Positions 55,286-64,000 are shown, counted from the stretch's first letter. The stretch is DNA of 64,000 bases from Rhodospirillaceae bacterium (GCA_002709955.1 PAQY01000007.1:236331-300330), one strand, 5' to 3'. Numbers and translations are program-made. Notes: generated by a model not told the origin, from the sequence alone.

Positions 55286-56242
55286 ATGTTAAAACGTCTA
55301 TGGACGCTGTGTGCGCTTGCGATCGCAGCCGTCTTTTTTTCCGCGCCAGTAATCGCGGACGAGTACCCATCCCGACCAATCAAAATTGTTCACGGCTCAA
55401 GCGCCGGGGCCCCTCAAGATGTGATGCTGCGAAAGCTTGCGGAAGCAATGGAAAAGGCTTCCGGGTCACCTGTTGTTGTTGAGCCACGGCCAGGGGGAAC
55501 TGGTCAGGTTGCCATGGCGTATCTGAAGGGGCAGCCAGCGGATGGACACACGATCTTTTCTGATGCAACCGGGATTACCAGCGTGCTGCAACTGCCGGGC
55601 GCCGCATATGAGTGGACTGATTTTACGCCGCTTTACCGAATTCAGCTTGATCCATTTGCGCTGTATGTGAAGCGCGATGGTAAATACGCGTCCCTGGACG
55701 ATTTGATCAAGGATATGAAGGCGCGCCCGAATGAGGTTCGTATCGGTGGATATGGCACAGGGTCGCCGCACCAGATTACGGCAATCTTTCTTGCCGATCA
55801 GGCCGGTGCGCAACTGAACTGGGTGCCTTACAAAAGTGGCTCTGATGCGATCGCCGCTGTGATGGCGGGTGATCTTGATGCTGCGATGAGCAATATCAGC
55901 GTGTATGGCCGGTTTAAGGAAAAAACCAGTGTTGTGGGTGTGACCGCGGAAGACCGCGTAAAGGCGCATCCCGATGTGCCCACAATTGATGAGCAGGGAT
56001 TCGACCTTTCACGCTATCACTGGCGTGGGATGTTCATCAATAATGGCACCGATGAAAGTGTCGTCGACAAGCTGTACGCAATTGTTGATCAGGGCGTGAA
56101 CAGCGAAGATTTTCAGGAATACCTGACCGCATCATCAACCCTTCAGGGAACGATGAGCCGAGCAGATTTTGAAAAAATGCTAGAAGAGCAGGCAAAGAAT
56201 GATGCCGTGACGCTCAGAAAAATAGGCATGATTCAGGATTGA
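55286..56242 (+). CDS. tctC: Tripartite tricarboxylate transporter substrate-binding protein
   Basis: 318 residues. Signal peptide LWTLCALAIAAVFFSAPVIA, mature start DEYPSRPIKIVHGSSAGAPQD. Family blocks: VVVEPRPGGTGQVAMAYLKG, GTGSPHQITAIFLADQAGA and KSGSDAIAAVMAGDLDAAMSN. It binds the solute in the periplasm for the TctAB membrane complex. AGGAGGAG precedes the ATG. First gene of the catabolic operon; the ligand is unknown, probably a carboxylate. Confidence 0.95.
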   Translation: MLKRLWTLCALAIAAVFFSAPVIADEYPSRPIKIVHGSSAGAPQDVMLRKLAEAMEKASGSPVVVEPRPGGTGQVAMAYLKGQPADGHTIFSDATGITSVLQLPGAAYEWTDFTPLYRIQLDPFALYVKRDGKYASLDDLIKDMKARPNEVRIGGYGTGSPHQITAIFLADQAGAQLNWVPYKSGSDAIAAVMAGDLDAAMSNISVYGRFKEKTSVVGVTAEDRVKAHPDVPTIDEQGFDLSRYHWRGMFINNGTDESVVDKLYAIVDQGVNSEDFQEYLTASSTLQGTMSRADFEKMLEEQAKNDAVTLRKIGMIQD

Positions 56243-56249
56243 TCTTGCA

Positions 56250-56681
56250 ATGAAGATCCCGCTCGCACTTTTGCTATACGCCGGGTTGGCTGCCGTTGCC
56301 GTTGTCTTAATTGTCGCGGCCGGCAGCTTTCCCAAGGCGCTCTCTGCCCGAGATATCGGACCGGCAACCTTTCCGCTCAGTTTGGCGGTGTTGATGCTGA
56401 TCCTGATGGCTTGTGATGCCGCTATGTCGTGGCGGCGCATAGAGCGCGTTCATGTAAGGGTCATTTTGCAGGCGGGATCGGTTGCCCTTTTGGTTGCCCT
56501 GGCCGTTTGGTGCGCAACACAATTTGGCTTTTTCTACGTCCTGCCAGTCGCTCTGTTAATCGGGTTGCGCTTGGCTGGATCCAGATCCCTGGTGGCTAAC
56601 GGCATATTCTCAATTTGCCTGCCATTGGTGCTTTGGGTGCTTTTTGACTATGTCCTGCTCATCCCCATCGCCACGCTTTAG
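56250..56681 (+). CDS. tctB: Tripartite tricarboxylate transporter small membrane protein
   Basis: 143 residues with about four membrane segments (LYAGLAAVAVVLIVAAGS, PLSLAVLMLILMACDA, VALLVALAVWCATQFG, LPLVLWVLFDYVLLIPIATL). The SARDIGPATFPLSLAVLM block is typical of TctB. It starts seven bases after tctC and is the small partner of TctA. Confidence 0.9.
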   Translation: MKIPLALLLYAGLAAVAVVLIVAAGSFPKALSARDIGPATFPLSLAVLMLILMACDAAMSWRRIERVHVRVILQAGSVALLVALAVWCATQFGFFYVLPVALLIGLRLAGSRSLVANGIFSICLPLVLWVLFDYVLLIPIATL

Positions 56682-56741
56682 GATCGTTAGATGCTCATTT
56701 AGGGATTTATAGGCGGATTTGACCTGCTGATTCAGCCCGCA

Positions 56742-58211
56742 GTGCTTCTGGCTCTGTTTCTTGGTGTTGCAATCGGAATGGCGTTTGGCGTTACACCGGG
56801 TCTTGATGCAACATCAGGGACCGCCCTTCTGGTATCGGCAACATATGCGCTTTCAACTGAGATCGCTCTTGCGGTGCTGATCGGTCTGTATACCGCGGCG
56901 ACATATGCAGGATCGATTACCGCCATTACGATCGGCGTGCCCGGAACACCTGCATCCGCCGCGACAGTGCTGGATGGATACGAGCTTACCAAGAAGGGGG
57001 AGTTGGATGGTGCGTTATCAATTTCGATCACGACATCTGTAATCGGCGGACTGATTGGCACGGTTGCTCTTGTCTTTCTTGCTCTTCCGCTTGCTGATGT
57101 TGCATTGGCGTTTGGGGCACCTGAATATTTTGCCCTGGGGGTTCTTGGCGTCGCGATTATCGCCAGTTTGGTCAAAGGGTCGTTTTTGAGTGGATTTATC
57201 GTTGCATTATTCGGCCTGATTTTGACAACGATTGGAATTGATCCACTGACGGGCTTCCCACGGTTTACGTTCAACGAAATTAATCTGATCGAAGGCATTC
57301 CCTATATTCCAGCGCTGGTTGGCTTGTTCGCTGTATCAGAAGCATTGTCATTGTTGTTTGATGACAATGGTGATGGGCGTGTGATGTCGAAACCAAAATT
57401 GTTCGCATTCACGTTGTCTGGGAAACTTTTCCGGCACATCTTTCGTGCGACAATGATTGGGTCGGTCTTAGGGTCCTTTTTAGGTGCGCTTCCGGCGGTT
57501 GGCGCAGCCGCTGCGAATTGGATCGGTTACAACGAAGCAAAGCGCTTCTCACACAATCCAGGCCTGTTTGGGAAAGGGTCAACCGAAGGACTGGCTGCGG
57601 CGGAATCAAGTAACAATGCAACGGTCAGCTCTGCATTGGTGCCCTTGCTTGCGTTGGGTATCCCCGGCTCGGCCACCGCTGCGGTTCTCCTGGGGGCAAT
57701 GCTATTGCATGGTGTCACGCCAGGGCCATCGATGTTTACCCAGCAGCTTGATCTTGTTTACTTCATCTTCCTGGCGCTTGGTGGTGCGAACATCTTCATG
57801 GCGATCTTTGGCATATTTGGTGTCGGGTTCTGGGTTAAAATGGTCCAGATGCCAAAACCATTTATTGTCATGACCATCCTGACCCTGTCAGTGGTCGGGG
57901 CATTCAGTGTGCGGTCGAATGTCTTCGATATCTACCTTGCGTTAGGTCTTGGCCTGTTTGGTTATCTGCTGCGCCGTGCTGGTATATCTGTTGTGCCAGT
58001 TGTGCTGGCGATCGTGCTTGGGGGATTGATTGAGGAAAATCTGCGCCGCGCCTTAATCGCATCCAACGATGGCATTGCCTTGTTCCTGGATCGTCCGATT
58101 GCCCTTGGCGTTTTACTCTTTGCCGCACTCACATTTGTCCTGCCGTTTATTCAGAACATTTGGGTCATGGGTCGAAATCGCGCGGGCGCAAAATCGGGAG
58201 AGCAAGACTGA
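56742..58211 (+). CDS. tctA: Tripartite tricarboxylate transporter large membrane protein; start disrupted
   Basis: 489 residues from the GTG at 56742, with many membrane segments and the signatures GVTPGLDATSGTALL, TAATYAGSITAITIGVPGTP and GIPGSATAAVLLGAM. Coding similarity clearly begins earlier: the ATG at 56691, with AGGATC upstream, is in frame but meets a TAG at codon 4 (56700-56702). The frame then continues GFIGGFDLLIQPAVLLALFLG without a break. A CAG-to-TAG change would restore a normal start of 506 residues. Either the gene restarts at the GTG, the stop is suppressed, or there is a sequence error. Overlaps the next gene by one base. Confidence 0.85.
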   Translation: MLLALFLGVAIGMAFGVTPGLDATSGTALLVSATYALSTEIALAVLIGLYTAATYAGSITAITIGVPGTPASAATVLDGYELTKKGELDGALSISITTSVIGGLIGTVALVFLALPLADVALAFGAPEYFALGVLGVAIIASLVKGSFLSGFIVALFGLILTTIGIDPLTGFPRFTFNEINLIEGIPYIPALVGLFAVSEALSLLFDDNGDGRVMSKPKLFAFTLSGKLFRHIFRATMIGSVLGSFLGALPAVGAAAANWIGYNEAKRFSHNPGLFGKGSTEGLAAAESSNNATVSSALVPLLALGIPGSATAAVLLGAMLLHGVTPGPSMFTQQLDLVYFIFLALGGANIFMAIFGIFGVGFWVKMVQMPKPFIVMTILTLSVVGAFSVRSNVFDIYLALGLGLFGYLLRRAGISVVPVVLAIVLGGLIEENLRRALIASNDGIALFLDRPIALGVLLFAALTFVLPFIQNIWVMGRNRAGAKSGEQD

Positions 58212-59320
58212 TGGATGGAAACAATCACCCGATTGATAGCTCACCACAGCCCGTGATTGACCGGTTGGACGCCTATTGGTTGCGCCTTCCTCTGCTGGTT
58301 CCTTATGAAAACTCCTTGGGCACGTTGTCAGATTTCGATGTGATACTGGTTTCTGTGTCGGATGCATCCGGTCGCACCGGTTGGGGCGAGGCATGCCCGG
58401 TAAAAGGTTACTCACCCGAAGACCCAGCGCAGGCATGGCAGTATGCGGGAAAGCTGTTGCCAAAATTCAAAGGAATGACCGGCTCTGACATTTTGCGTCA
58501 TTTGGATGAGTGGTTCGTGACATGTCCGTTCCTGGTTTCTGCAATTTCTGAAGCATTGGAGGATCTTGATTCCGAACCACTGCTTCGTCTGCCTGAAGCG
58601 CGTGCCATTGAACTGGCAGGCACAGTAAACTCTCTCCAGGCGCTATCAGCGGCCCAGAAAGCGTCCGATCTTGTGGAAAAAGGATATCGGACGCTGAAAG
58701 TAAAAGTTGGCTATGATCCAAAGAAAGATGCCCATCGTGTGAATGCGATTGCAGAGGCGGTTGGTACACAGGCTAAATTAAGGGTTGATGCCAATCAGGG
58801 ATATGATGTGGAGGCAGCGCTGTTATTCGCGCGGTCGGTATCGCCCGCTGCAATCGAATATTTTGAGCAACCGGTCGCCAGCCATGACTGGCCCGCCATC
58901 GCGGCTGTTGCTGGTCAGTCCCCAATTCCCATCATGTTGGACGAGGCGATTTACAGCGATGACGATATTCAGCGGTCCAGCACGATACCGGGTGTCACGG
59001 CGATCAAATTAAAGCTGAGCAAAGCGGGCGGCGCGAAAGGTTTGTTTGATCAATTCCGCCTGGCACAAAGTCTTGGACTTCAGGTCGTTGTGGGCAATGG
59101 CATTGCCAGCGATTTGGGCTGTATGCATGAAGCAATGGTCTGCCTGCATGCGGGAATGACTAGCGCTGGCGAAATGAATGGATTTTTGAAGACGGATGTC
59201 CGTCTTGTTCAGCAGTCGTTGAATATTTCTGGCCCTAGACTTGTTATTCCCGCCGTTTCGGATGTGCAGATTTCAAAGGATTTTGACACCTGGATTCATG
59301 AGAAGTTGACTTGCGCCTGA
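58211..59320 (+). CDS. Enolase-superfamily enzyme (mandelate racemase / muconate-lactonizing type)
   Basis: 369 residues from the ATG at 58211, sharing one base with the tctA stop. N-terminal capping domain, then barrel: KxK catalytic motif LKVKVGY, metal ligands in RVDANQGY, EYFEQPV and MLDEAIYSDDD, and second-base Lys in IKLKLSKAGG. This residue set belongs to the muconate-lactonizing-enzyme subgroup, which includes cycloisomerases, dipeptide epimerases and hydroxyproline dehydratases. The substrate cannot be chosen from sequence; it probably acts on the imported carboxylate. Confidence 0.88.
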   Translation: MDGNNHPIDSSPQPVIDRLDAYWLRLPLLVPYENSLGTLSDFDVILVSVSDASGRTGWGEACPVKGYSPEDPAQAWQYAGKLLPKFKGMTGSDILRHLDEWFVTCPFLVSAISEALEDLDSEPLLRLPEARAIELAGTVNSLQALSAAQKASDLVEKGYRTLKVKVGYDPKKDAHRVNAIAEAVGTQAKLRVDANQGYDVEAALLFARSVSPAAIEYFEQPVASHDWPAIAAVAGQSPIPIMLDEAIYSDDDIQRSSTIPGVTAIKLKLSKAGGAKGLFDQFRLAQSLGLQVVVGNGIASDLGCMHEAMVCLHAGMTSAGEMNGFLKTDVRLVQQSLNISGPRLVIPAVSDVQISKDFDTWIHEKLTCA

Positions 59321-59348
59321 CTGCGCAGTCAGAGGAAGGAGAAAGAGG

Positions 59349-60215
59349 ATGAGCACCCCCCAATCGATTGTTGTGAAACCAAGTGGTAAGGCGCTGGGCG
59401 CTGATATTGAAGGGATTGATGTTTCAAAACCACTTGATGACGCGCTGTTTCAATCGTTGCATCAGGCCTGGAATGATCATCTGGTCTTGCGCCTTCGGGG
59501 ACAGGAGCTATCTGATGCCCAGTTGATCGCGTTCAGCAAAAAGTTCGGTACCTTGGATCTGGCTGCAGTGTCGTCCAGCGGAGAGCGGGAGATTCCAGAA
59601 TACCCACAAATCAATGTGATTTCGAATGTGAAAGTGAATGGAAAATCTATCGGCAGCCTGGGGTCATATGAAGCGGTCTGGCATACGGATATGTCCTATA
59701 ATCCTGAGCCGCCCAAGATGAGTTGCCTGTATTCTTTGGAAGTCCCGGATCATGGCGGAAACACTAGTTTTGTGAATATGTACGCCGCATATGAGGATCT
59801 ACCTTCGGACCTTAAAGAAATCGTCGATAATTATGATTGCAAGCATGACGCCACCCGAAACAGTGCGGGCGAATTGCGCAAAGGATATATAGACAGCGAC
59901 GACCCACGGGAAACCGCTGGTGCAATCCATCCGCTTGCACCGGTTCATCCCGAAACAGGACGCCGCGTTATCTATCTTGGACGCCGACGCAATGCATACA
60001 TACCCGGTCTTCCGCTTAGCGAAAGCGAGGAATATCTGGATCGCATCTGGGCCCATGCCTGTCAGGATAAATTCCGTTGGGACCAGGTTTGGAAGAAAGG
60101 CGATCTCATTTTCTGGGACAATCGTTGCACCATGCATCGCCGGGATGCCTTTGATGAGGCTGCCCGGCGCGTGATGCACCGGACGCAAGTTCAAGGGACG
60201 GCGATGCATCGCTAG
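59349..60215 (+). CDS. TauD/TfdA-family Fe(II)/2-oxoglutarate dioxygenase
   Basis: 288 residues. Iron ligands HxD in VWHTDMSYN and the distal His in TMHRRDAF, with the 2-oxoglutarate-binding Arg in RRVMHRTQVQG; N-terminal GALGADIEGIDVSKPL-like block typical of TauD (sequence here KALGADIEGIDVSKPL). It should hydroxylate an organic substrate with O2 and 2-oxoglutarate. AGGAAGGAG precedes the ATG. Third enzyme-coding position in the tct operon; substrate unknown. Confidence 0.92.
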   Translation: MSTPQSIVVKPSGKALGADIEGIDVSKPLDDALFQSLHQAWNDHLVLRLRGQELSDAQLIAFSKKFGTLDLAAVSSSGEREIPEYPQINVISNVKVNGKSIGSLGSYEAVWHTDMSYNPEPPKMSCLYSLEVPDHGGNTSFVNMYAAYEDLPSDLKEIVDNYDCKHDATRNSAGELRKGYIDSDDPRETAGAIHPLAPVHPETGRRVIYLGRRRNAYIPGLPLSESEEYLDRIWAHACQDKFRWDQVWKKGDLIFWDNRCTMHRRDAFDEAARRVMHRTQVQGTAMHR

Positions 60216-60332
60216 AACGTCATCAACTGGCGGGAAGGGATGTCCTGAGAAGGTTATCCAGGGTGAACCCACTGCGTTTAATCTAACCCGCCTATTCAAA
60301 CAGTCAGTGATAATTTTACAGAGGAAATACGT

Positions 60333-61184
60333 ATGCGTTTAATTCGGTTCGGAGAGCCCGGTCACGAAAAGCCCGGTGTTCTTGATGCCAATGGCACCAT
60401 TCGGGATTTGTCCGGCATAGTTCGGGATATCACCCCTGAGACATTGGCCGATGGTCTGTTGGATAAGGTTTCGGGCGTGAAGATTGATGACATGCCCGCT
60501 GTGCAGGGGGCCGTCAGGATCGGGCCATGCATTAAGCGGCCGGGAAAGATTGTCTGTATTGGCCTGAACTATAAAGATCACGCCGACGAGGCCGGTATGG
60601 AACGGCCATCGGAGCCGATTGTTTTCATGAAGGCGACCAGTTCGATCTGTGGACCGAATGACAATCTGATCCTGCCCCTCGACTATGAGAAAGTTGATTG
60701 GGAGATCGAGCTTGGTGTGGTGATTGGTCAACATGCAAGCTATCTGGATGACGCATCCGTGGAAAGTGTCATTGCTGGATATTGCATTGTAAATGACGTT
60801 TCAGAACGCAGCTTCCAACTGGCACGGAATGGGCAATGGACCAAAGGAAAGTCGGCGGATACATTCTGTCCCATCGGCCCCTGGCTGGTCACAAAGGATG
60901 AGATTCAGGATCCTGACAATCTGCCCCTGAAGCTGACGGTTGATGGCACGGTTTACCAGGACAGCAACACGGCGCAGATGATCTTCGATGTGAAGACCCT
61001 GGTTTCTTATGTCAGCAAATTTATGTCCTTGGAGCCCGGTGATATTATCGCGACGGGCACGCCCGCTGGTGTGGGCATGGGTCAGAAACCTCCAGTATAT
61101 CTTCAACCCGGCAATGAACTGGTTCTTGAGATAGACGGACTTGGGGTTCAGCGACAGACCATTGTTGAAATGGCGCGTGCCTAG
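60333..61184 (+). CDS. Fumarylacetoacetate hydrolase-family protein
   Basis: 283 residues. Core blocks: CIGLNYKDHADEAGMERPSE, metal-binding WEIELGVVIG, YCIVNDVSERSFQ and DIIATGTPAGVGMG. The family hydrolyses C-C bonds of acylpyruvates, decarboxylates oxaloacetate-like acids, or processes 2-keto-3-deoxy sugars acids. The 117-base gap from the dioxygenase gene is the largest in the operon and shows no terminator. AGAGGAAATACG precedes the ATG. Confidence 0.92.
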   Translation: MRLIRFGEPGHEKPGVLDANGTIRDLSGIVRDITPETLADGLLDKVSGVKIDDMPAVQGAVRIGPCIKRPGKIVCIGLNYKDHADEAGMERPSEPIVFMKATSSICGPNDNLILPLDYEKVDWEIELGVVIGQHASYLDDASVESVIAGYCIVNDVSERSFQLARNGQWTKGKSADTFCPIGPWLVTKDEIQDPDNLPLKLTVDGTVYQDSNTAQMIFDVKTLVSYVSKFMSLEPGDIIATGTPAGVGMGQKPPVYLQPGNELVLEIDGLGVQRQTIVEMARA

Positions 61185-61253
61185 ACAACTGGGCAGCGTC
61201 TTTCATTCATGAAAGGGCCTGATCGCGGGCCATAATATGGGGGAGAACTGCCC

Positions 61254-62045
61254 ATGGATTTCCAGTTAAGAGGTAAGACCGCGGTTGTTACAGGCGGCAG
61301 CCGCGGTATTGGTCGCGCGATCGCCCTTACATTGGCGCATCAAGGTGTCAATGTTGCAATCTGTGGCCGCACCAAAAGCAATTTAGAGCAGACTGTTGCC
61401 GACCTTAAGGATACCGGTGTTCAAGCCTGGGGCTTTCAGGCCGATGTCAGCCGAATGGAAGATATTCAGGATTTCGTTGCGAATGTGACGAAGACAACTG
61501 AGTCATTGGATATTCTGGTGAATAATGCTGTTACATCCACCAGCGCACCCTTTGACCAGCTGACGGATGATGAATTTCGCTATCATATGGATGTCAAGCT
61601 GATGGCCTATATTCGAATGGCCCGGTTGGTGTTGCCGCATTTGCAAAAGCAAACTGTGGGCCGGATCGTCAATATTGCTGGAATGACAGCACGCATCGTT
61701 GCGCCCTTAAGGATTTCAAATGGTGTGGCGAATGCAGGGGTCGCCAACTTTACCAAACAATTTGCAAACTATGCAGCCCCGTTCAACGTCACTGTAAACT
61801 GCATTCATCCCGGATATACCGCAACGGAACGTGTAACACAGCTGTTTGAAAGCGAAGCCAAACAGTCTGGTGAAGATGTTAAGACGGTTATCGCCAAACG
61901 CACCAAAGAGATTCCAATTGGACGGCTCGTACAGCCGGAAGACATTGCTGCAACAGCGCTTTTTTTCTGCTCACCAATGGCAAATATGGTGACCGGTCAA
62001 TGCATAGCAGTCGATGGTGGCTCCGGTCAGGCCGTTGCATATTGA
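61254..62045 (+). CDS. Short-chain dehydrogenase/reductase-fold protein lacking catalytic Tyr and Lys
   Basis: 263 residues. Cofactor-binding GGSRGIGRAIA, the NNAV motif and the C-terminal PEDIAATALFFCSPMANMVTGQ block are typical of classical SDRs. At the catalytic helix, where YxxxK is expected, the sequence is RISNGVANAGVANFTKQFA: aligning the NFTKQFA end places Asn at both the Tyr and Lys positions. The catalytic Ser position in VNIAGMTA is also changed. It may be a non-reductive SDR, a binding protein, or have relocated residues. Last gene of the operon. Confidence 0.85.
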   Translation: MDFQLRGKTAVVTGGSRGIGRAIALTLAHQGVNVAICGRTKSNLEQTVADLKDTGVQAWGFQADVSRMEDIQDFVANVTKTTESLDILVNNAVTSTSAPFDQLTDDEFRYHMDVKLMAYIRMARLVLPHLQKQTVGRIVNIAGMTARIVAPLRISNGVANAGVANFTKQFANYAAPFNVTVNCIHPGYTATERVTQLFESEAKQSGEDVKTVIAKRTKEIPIGRLVQPEDIAATALFFCSPMANMVTGQCIAVDGGSGQAVAY

Positions 62046-62078
62046 TGTCAGATCGTTGCGATTCTGACGTTCCAAATG

Positions 62079-62119
62079 CGCCTGTCTCTGCGGGCTGAAA
62101 GAGCGCGCAGGGACAGGCG
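62079..62119. terminator. Hairpin between convergent genes, possible bidirectional terminator
   Basis: CGCCTGTCTCTGCG (62079-62092) pairs with CGCAGGGACAGGCG (62106-62119), one mismatch, with a 13-base loop. There is no T-tract on either side. It sits between the stops of the SDR gene and the convergent FadJ-type gene. Confidence 0.45.
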
Positions 62120-62155
62120 TATAGCGGATTGAGTGCCGCCTGAAAGTTTCTTAGG

Positions 62156-64000
62156 TCAGTTCAAGGACGCAATAGTCGCCCCATCCTTGTCCAGGCGTTT
62201 CAGGATGTCGGGGACCTGCCAGAAATGGGGGTCTTCTGCGCTCCATGTTTTGATGTTTTGGATCAAGGTCGGTACGCCGACTGTATCGGCATAGTGCATC
62301 GGGCCGCCGCGAAAGCGGGGGAATCCATAGCCGAACAGGAATGTCGCGTCGATGTCTATGGGGCGCAGGGCGATGCCCTCTTCCAATACGCGAAGTGCCT
62401 CTGAAATCATGGCGGTGGTGAAGCGGGCGACGATTTCATCATTGCTGAAGTCACGGGGCGTGATGCCCGCCTTCTGGCGTTCCTCCAGGATGATGACATC
62501 GACCTCAAAATTGGCATAGGGTTTCCCGGCTTCGGGATAGACATAGAACCCCTGGCCGGTCTTGCGCCCATACCATCCATGTTCGCAAATGCGATCTGCG
62601 ATGGCGACATAGCGTTCTTCCGAAGGACGGGTTGCAGCCTGACGTTTGCGGGTCGCCCAGCCAATCTCCAGGCCCGCCAAATCAGAAACTGCAAACGGTC
62701 CCATGGCCAGACCGAATTCCACGAGCGCCTGGTCCACTTGTTGCGGGGTCGCACCGTCCAGGACCAGATAATCAGCCACTTTCTTGTAATGCGATAAGAT
62801 GCGGTTGCCGATAAATCCATCACAGACCCCGGCGCGCACGGCGATTTTTCGCATTTTCTTGGCCAAGGCGAAGCCGGTCGCAACAACTTGTGGCGCGGTC
62901 TTGTCCGGGACGACGACTTCCAACAGTCGCATGACATGGGCGGGGGAGAAAAAGTGCAACCCGATCACATCGGCGGGCCGTTTGGTGACAGCAGCGATTT
63001 CGTTAATGTCCAGATACGAGGTGTTGGTTGCCAGAACCGCGCCGTCTTTTGCAATACCATCCAGGGCGCGGAAAATTTCCTTCTTCACCTCCATATCCTC
63101 GAAAACGGCTTCGATGATAAGGTCTGACTCCGAAAGATCCTGTCGGTCCGTTGTACAGGTCAATGCGTGGCTTAGAATCTCGTCATGCTTTTCCGGGCTT
63201 AATTTTCCACGCTTCACAGCCGCGGCAAGGTTCTTTTCAATCGAAGCTTTCCCTTTCTCCAGTGATGCTGTGTCTCGTTCCACCAGCGTCACCGGCAGGC
63301 CCGCAATCAGCGCCGCGGTGGCAATGCCAGATCCCATCTGACCGCCCCCGATAACGCCCAACGCCTCAATAGGTCTGGCCTGTGCGGTCTTTTCGGGGAT
63401 ATCGGCCACGGCACGCTCAGCGAAAAAGGCATGCATCAGGCCCGTTCTCTGGGGGCTTTCCATGCATTCCAGAAACAATTCCCGCTCTCGCTTCAATCCG
63501 TCTGCAAACGGCAAAGTGGATGCCGCTGCAATTGCTTCAACACATTTATGCGGGGAAAACAGATGTGGTTGTTTGGCTTTCAGGGCCTCAGCCGTGTCCT
63601 GTATCGCGGCGTCGTTTGGAACGACTGTCAGGCTTGCTGTGCTGCGCGTAGGGAGGTCGCCCTTGAGCGCGGCCGTCGCCATGGAGAGTGCAACATCACG
63701 CGGTTGACCGCCCTGAATACGGTCGATAAGACCTAATTCAAGGGCTTCTTCTGCTGGAACATGTCGTCCGGTGGTAACCATGTCCAGTGCCGCAGGAATG
63801 CCGATCAGTCGCGGTGTGCGTTGTGTGCCCCCAGCGCCCGGCAGGATGCCCAGATTGACCTCAGGCAGGCCCAGCTTTGTGCCTGGCAGGGCGACACGGG
63901 CATGGGCCGAAAGGGCGACTTCCAGTCCGCCACCCAACGCGGTTCCATGCAGAACAGCCACGACCGGTTTATTCAGGTTTTCAATCGACAGGCAGATATC
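62156..64000 (-). CDS. fadJ: Enoyl-CoA hydratase / 3-hydroxyacyl-CoA dehydrogenase (FadJ-type), 5' end beyond window
   Basis: Frame continues to the right edge (IENLNKPVVAVLHGTALGGG), so the N-terminal part of the hydratase domain is missing and about 614 residues are visible. The rest of the hydratase domain has GTALGGGLEVAL and LGLPEVNLGILPGAGGTQR. The dehydrogenase domain follows, with NAD-binding LGVIGGGQMGSGIA and the HFFSPAHVMRLLEVV and GFIGNRILSHY blocks. It catalyses two steps of fatty-acid beta-oxidation. Whether it serves general lipid breakdown or the adjacent catabolic operon is open; it is on the opposite strand. Confidence 0.94.
   Translation of the reverse strand, partial: DICLSIENLNKPVVAVLHGTALGGGLEVALSAHARVALPGTKLGLPEVNLGILPGAGGTQRTPRLIGIPAALDMVTTGRHVPAEEALELGLIDRIQGGQPRDVALSMATAALKGDLPTRSTASLTVVPNDAAIQDTAEALKAKQPHLFSPHKCVEAIAAASTLPFADGLKRERELFLECMESPQRTGLMHAFFAERAVADIPEKTAQARPIEALGVIGGGQMGSGIATAALIAGLPVTLVERDTASLEKGKASIEKNLAAAVKRGKLSPEKHDEILSHALTCTTDRQDLSESDLIIEAVFEDMEVKKEIFRALDGIAKDGAVLATNTSYLDINEIAAVTKRPADVIGLHFFSPAHVMRLLEVVVPDKTAPQVVATGFALAKKMRKIAVRAGVCDGFIGNRILSHYKKVADYLVLDGATPQQVDQALVEFGLAMGPFAVSDLAGLEIGWATRKRQAATRPSEERYVAIADRICEHGWYGRKTGQGFYVYPEAGKPYANFEVDVIILEERQKAGITPRDFSNDEIVARFTTAMISEALRVLEEGIALRPIDIDATFLFGYGFPRFRGGPMHYADTVGVPTLIQNIKTWSAEDPHFWQVPDILKRLDKDGATIASLN

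Overview
The window is a 64 kb stretch of an alphaproteobacterial chromosome with moderately high GC. Support for that placement comes from the alphaproteobacterial palindrome built on CCCGGACTTGATCCGGG (42549-42569), a duplicated DUF4170 protein, the mutY / DUF721 / dsbA / smc order, the TPR gene next to ispE, and a nearly leaderless leucine leader peptide before leuA. I would guess a Rhodospirillales-like or related lineage, but the sequence alone does not settle the order. No insertion sequence, prophage, integrase, rRNA or CRISPR array is visible. Two tRNAs are present (Gly-CCC and Ser-GCT).

1-16 kb is mostly housekeeping and envelope genes. It holds a TrkH potassium transporter cut by the left edge, a PAS-GGDEF-EAL signalling protein, folE, apaG and an OmpA-type lipoprotein. 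A three-gene ABC importer of the YnjBCD type follows, then a GNAT enzyme, tRNA-Gly, a small methyltransferase, a stress-type coiled-coil protein behind an AT-rich stretch, a peptidoglycan-binding protein, and the TPR / ispE / 2Fe-2S cluster.

16-33 kb is the most distinctive part. A type I secretion system (outer-membrane factor with a long Pro/Ser tail, ABC exporter with a non-canonical signature motif, HlyD adaptor) precedes a 2643-residue surface protein. That protein has Ala-rich repeats, a low-complexity linker, cadherin-like modules and LamG-like modules, and no RTX nonapeptides. Next comes a 1054-residue fusion of a periplasmic amino-acid-type binding domain, a middle domain resembling the extracellular domain of pentameric ligand-gated channels, and an MscS channel. 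This reads as a possible ligand-gated MscS channel next to a giant adhesin.

33-54 kb returns to core metabolism and chromosome maintenance: pgk, a PQQ-type sugar dehydrogenase, a small XRE regulator behind three identical 15-bp palindromes, msrA, ubiD, leuA with a Leu-rich leader peptide, mscS, mutY, a DUF721 gene, dsbA, smc and a hydantoinase/dihydropyrimidinase. The smc gene is long, apparently because matched 11-residue repeats sit on both arms beside the hinge.

54-62 kb, directly after tRNA-Ser, is a catabolic cluster: a GntR regulator facing a tripartite tricarboxylate transporter (tctCBA), an enolase-superfamily enzyme, a TauD-type dioxygenase, an FAH-family enzyme and an SDR-fold protein lacking the usual Tyr/Lys. 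It probably imports and degrades a carboxylate of unknown identity. The right edge cuts a FadJ-type beta-oxidation protein.
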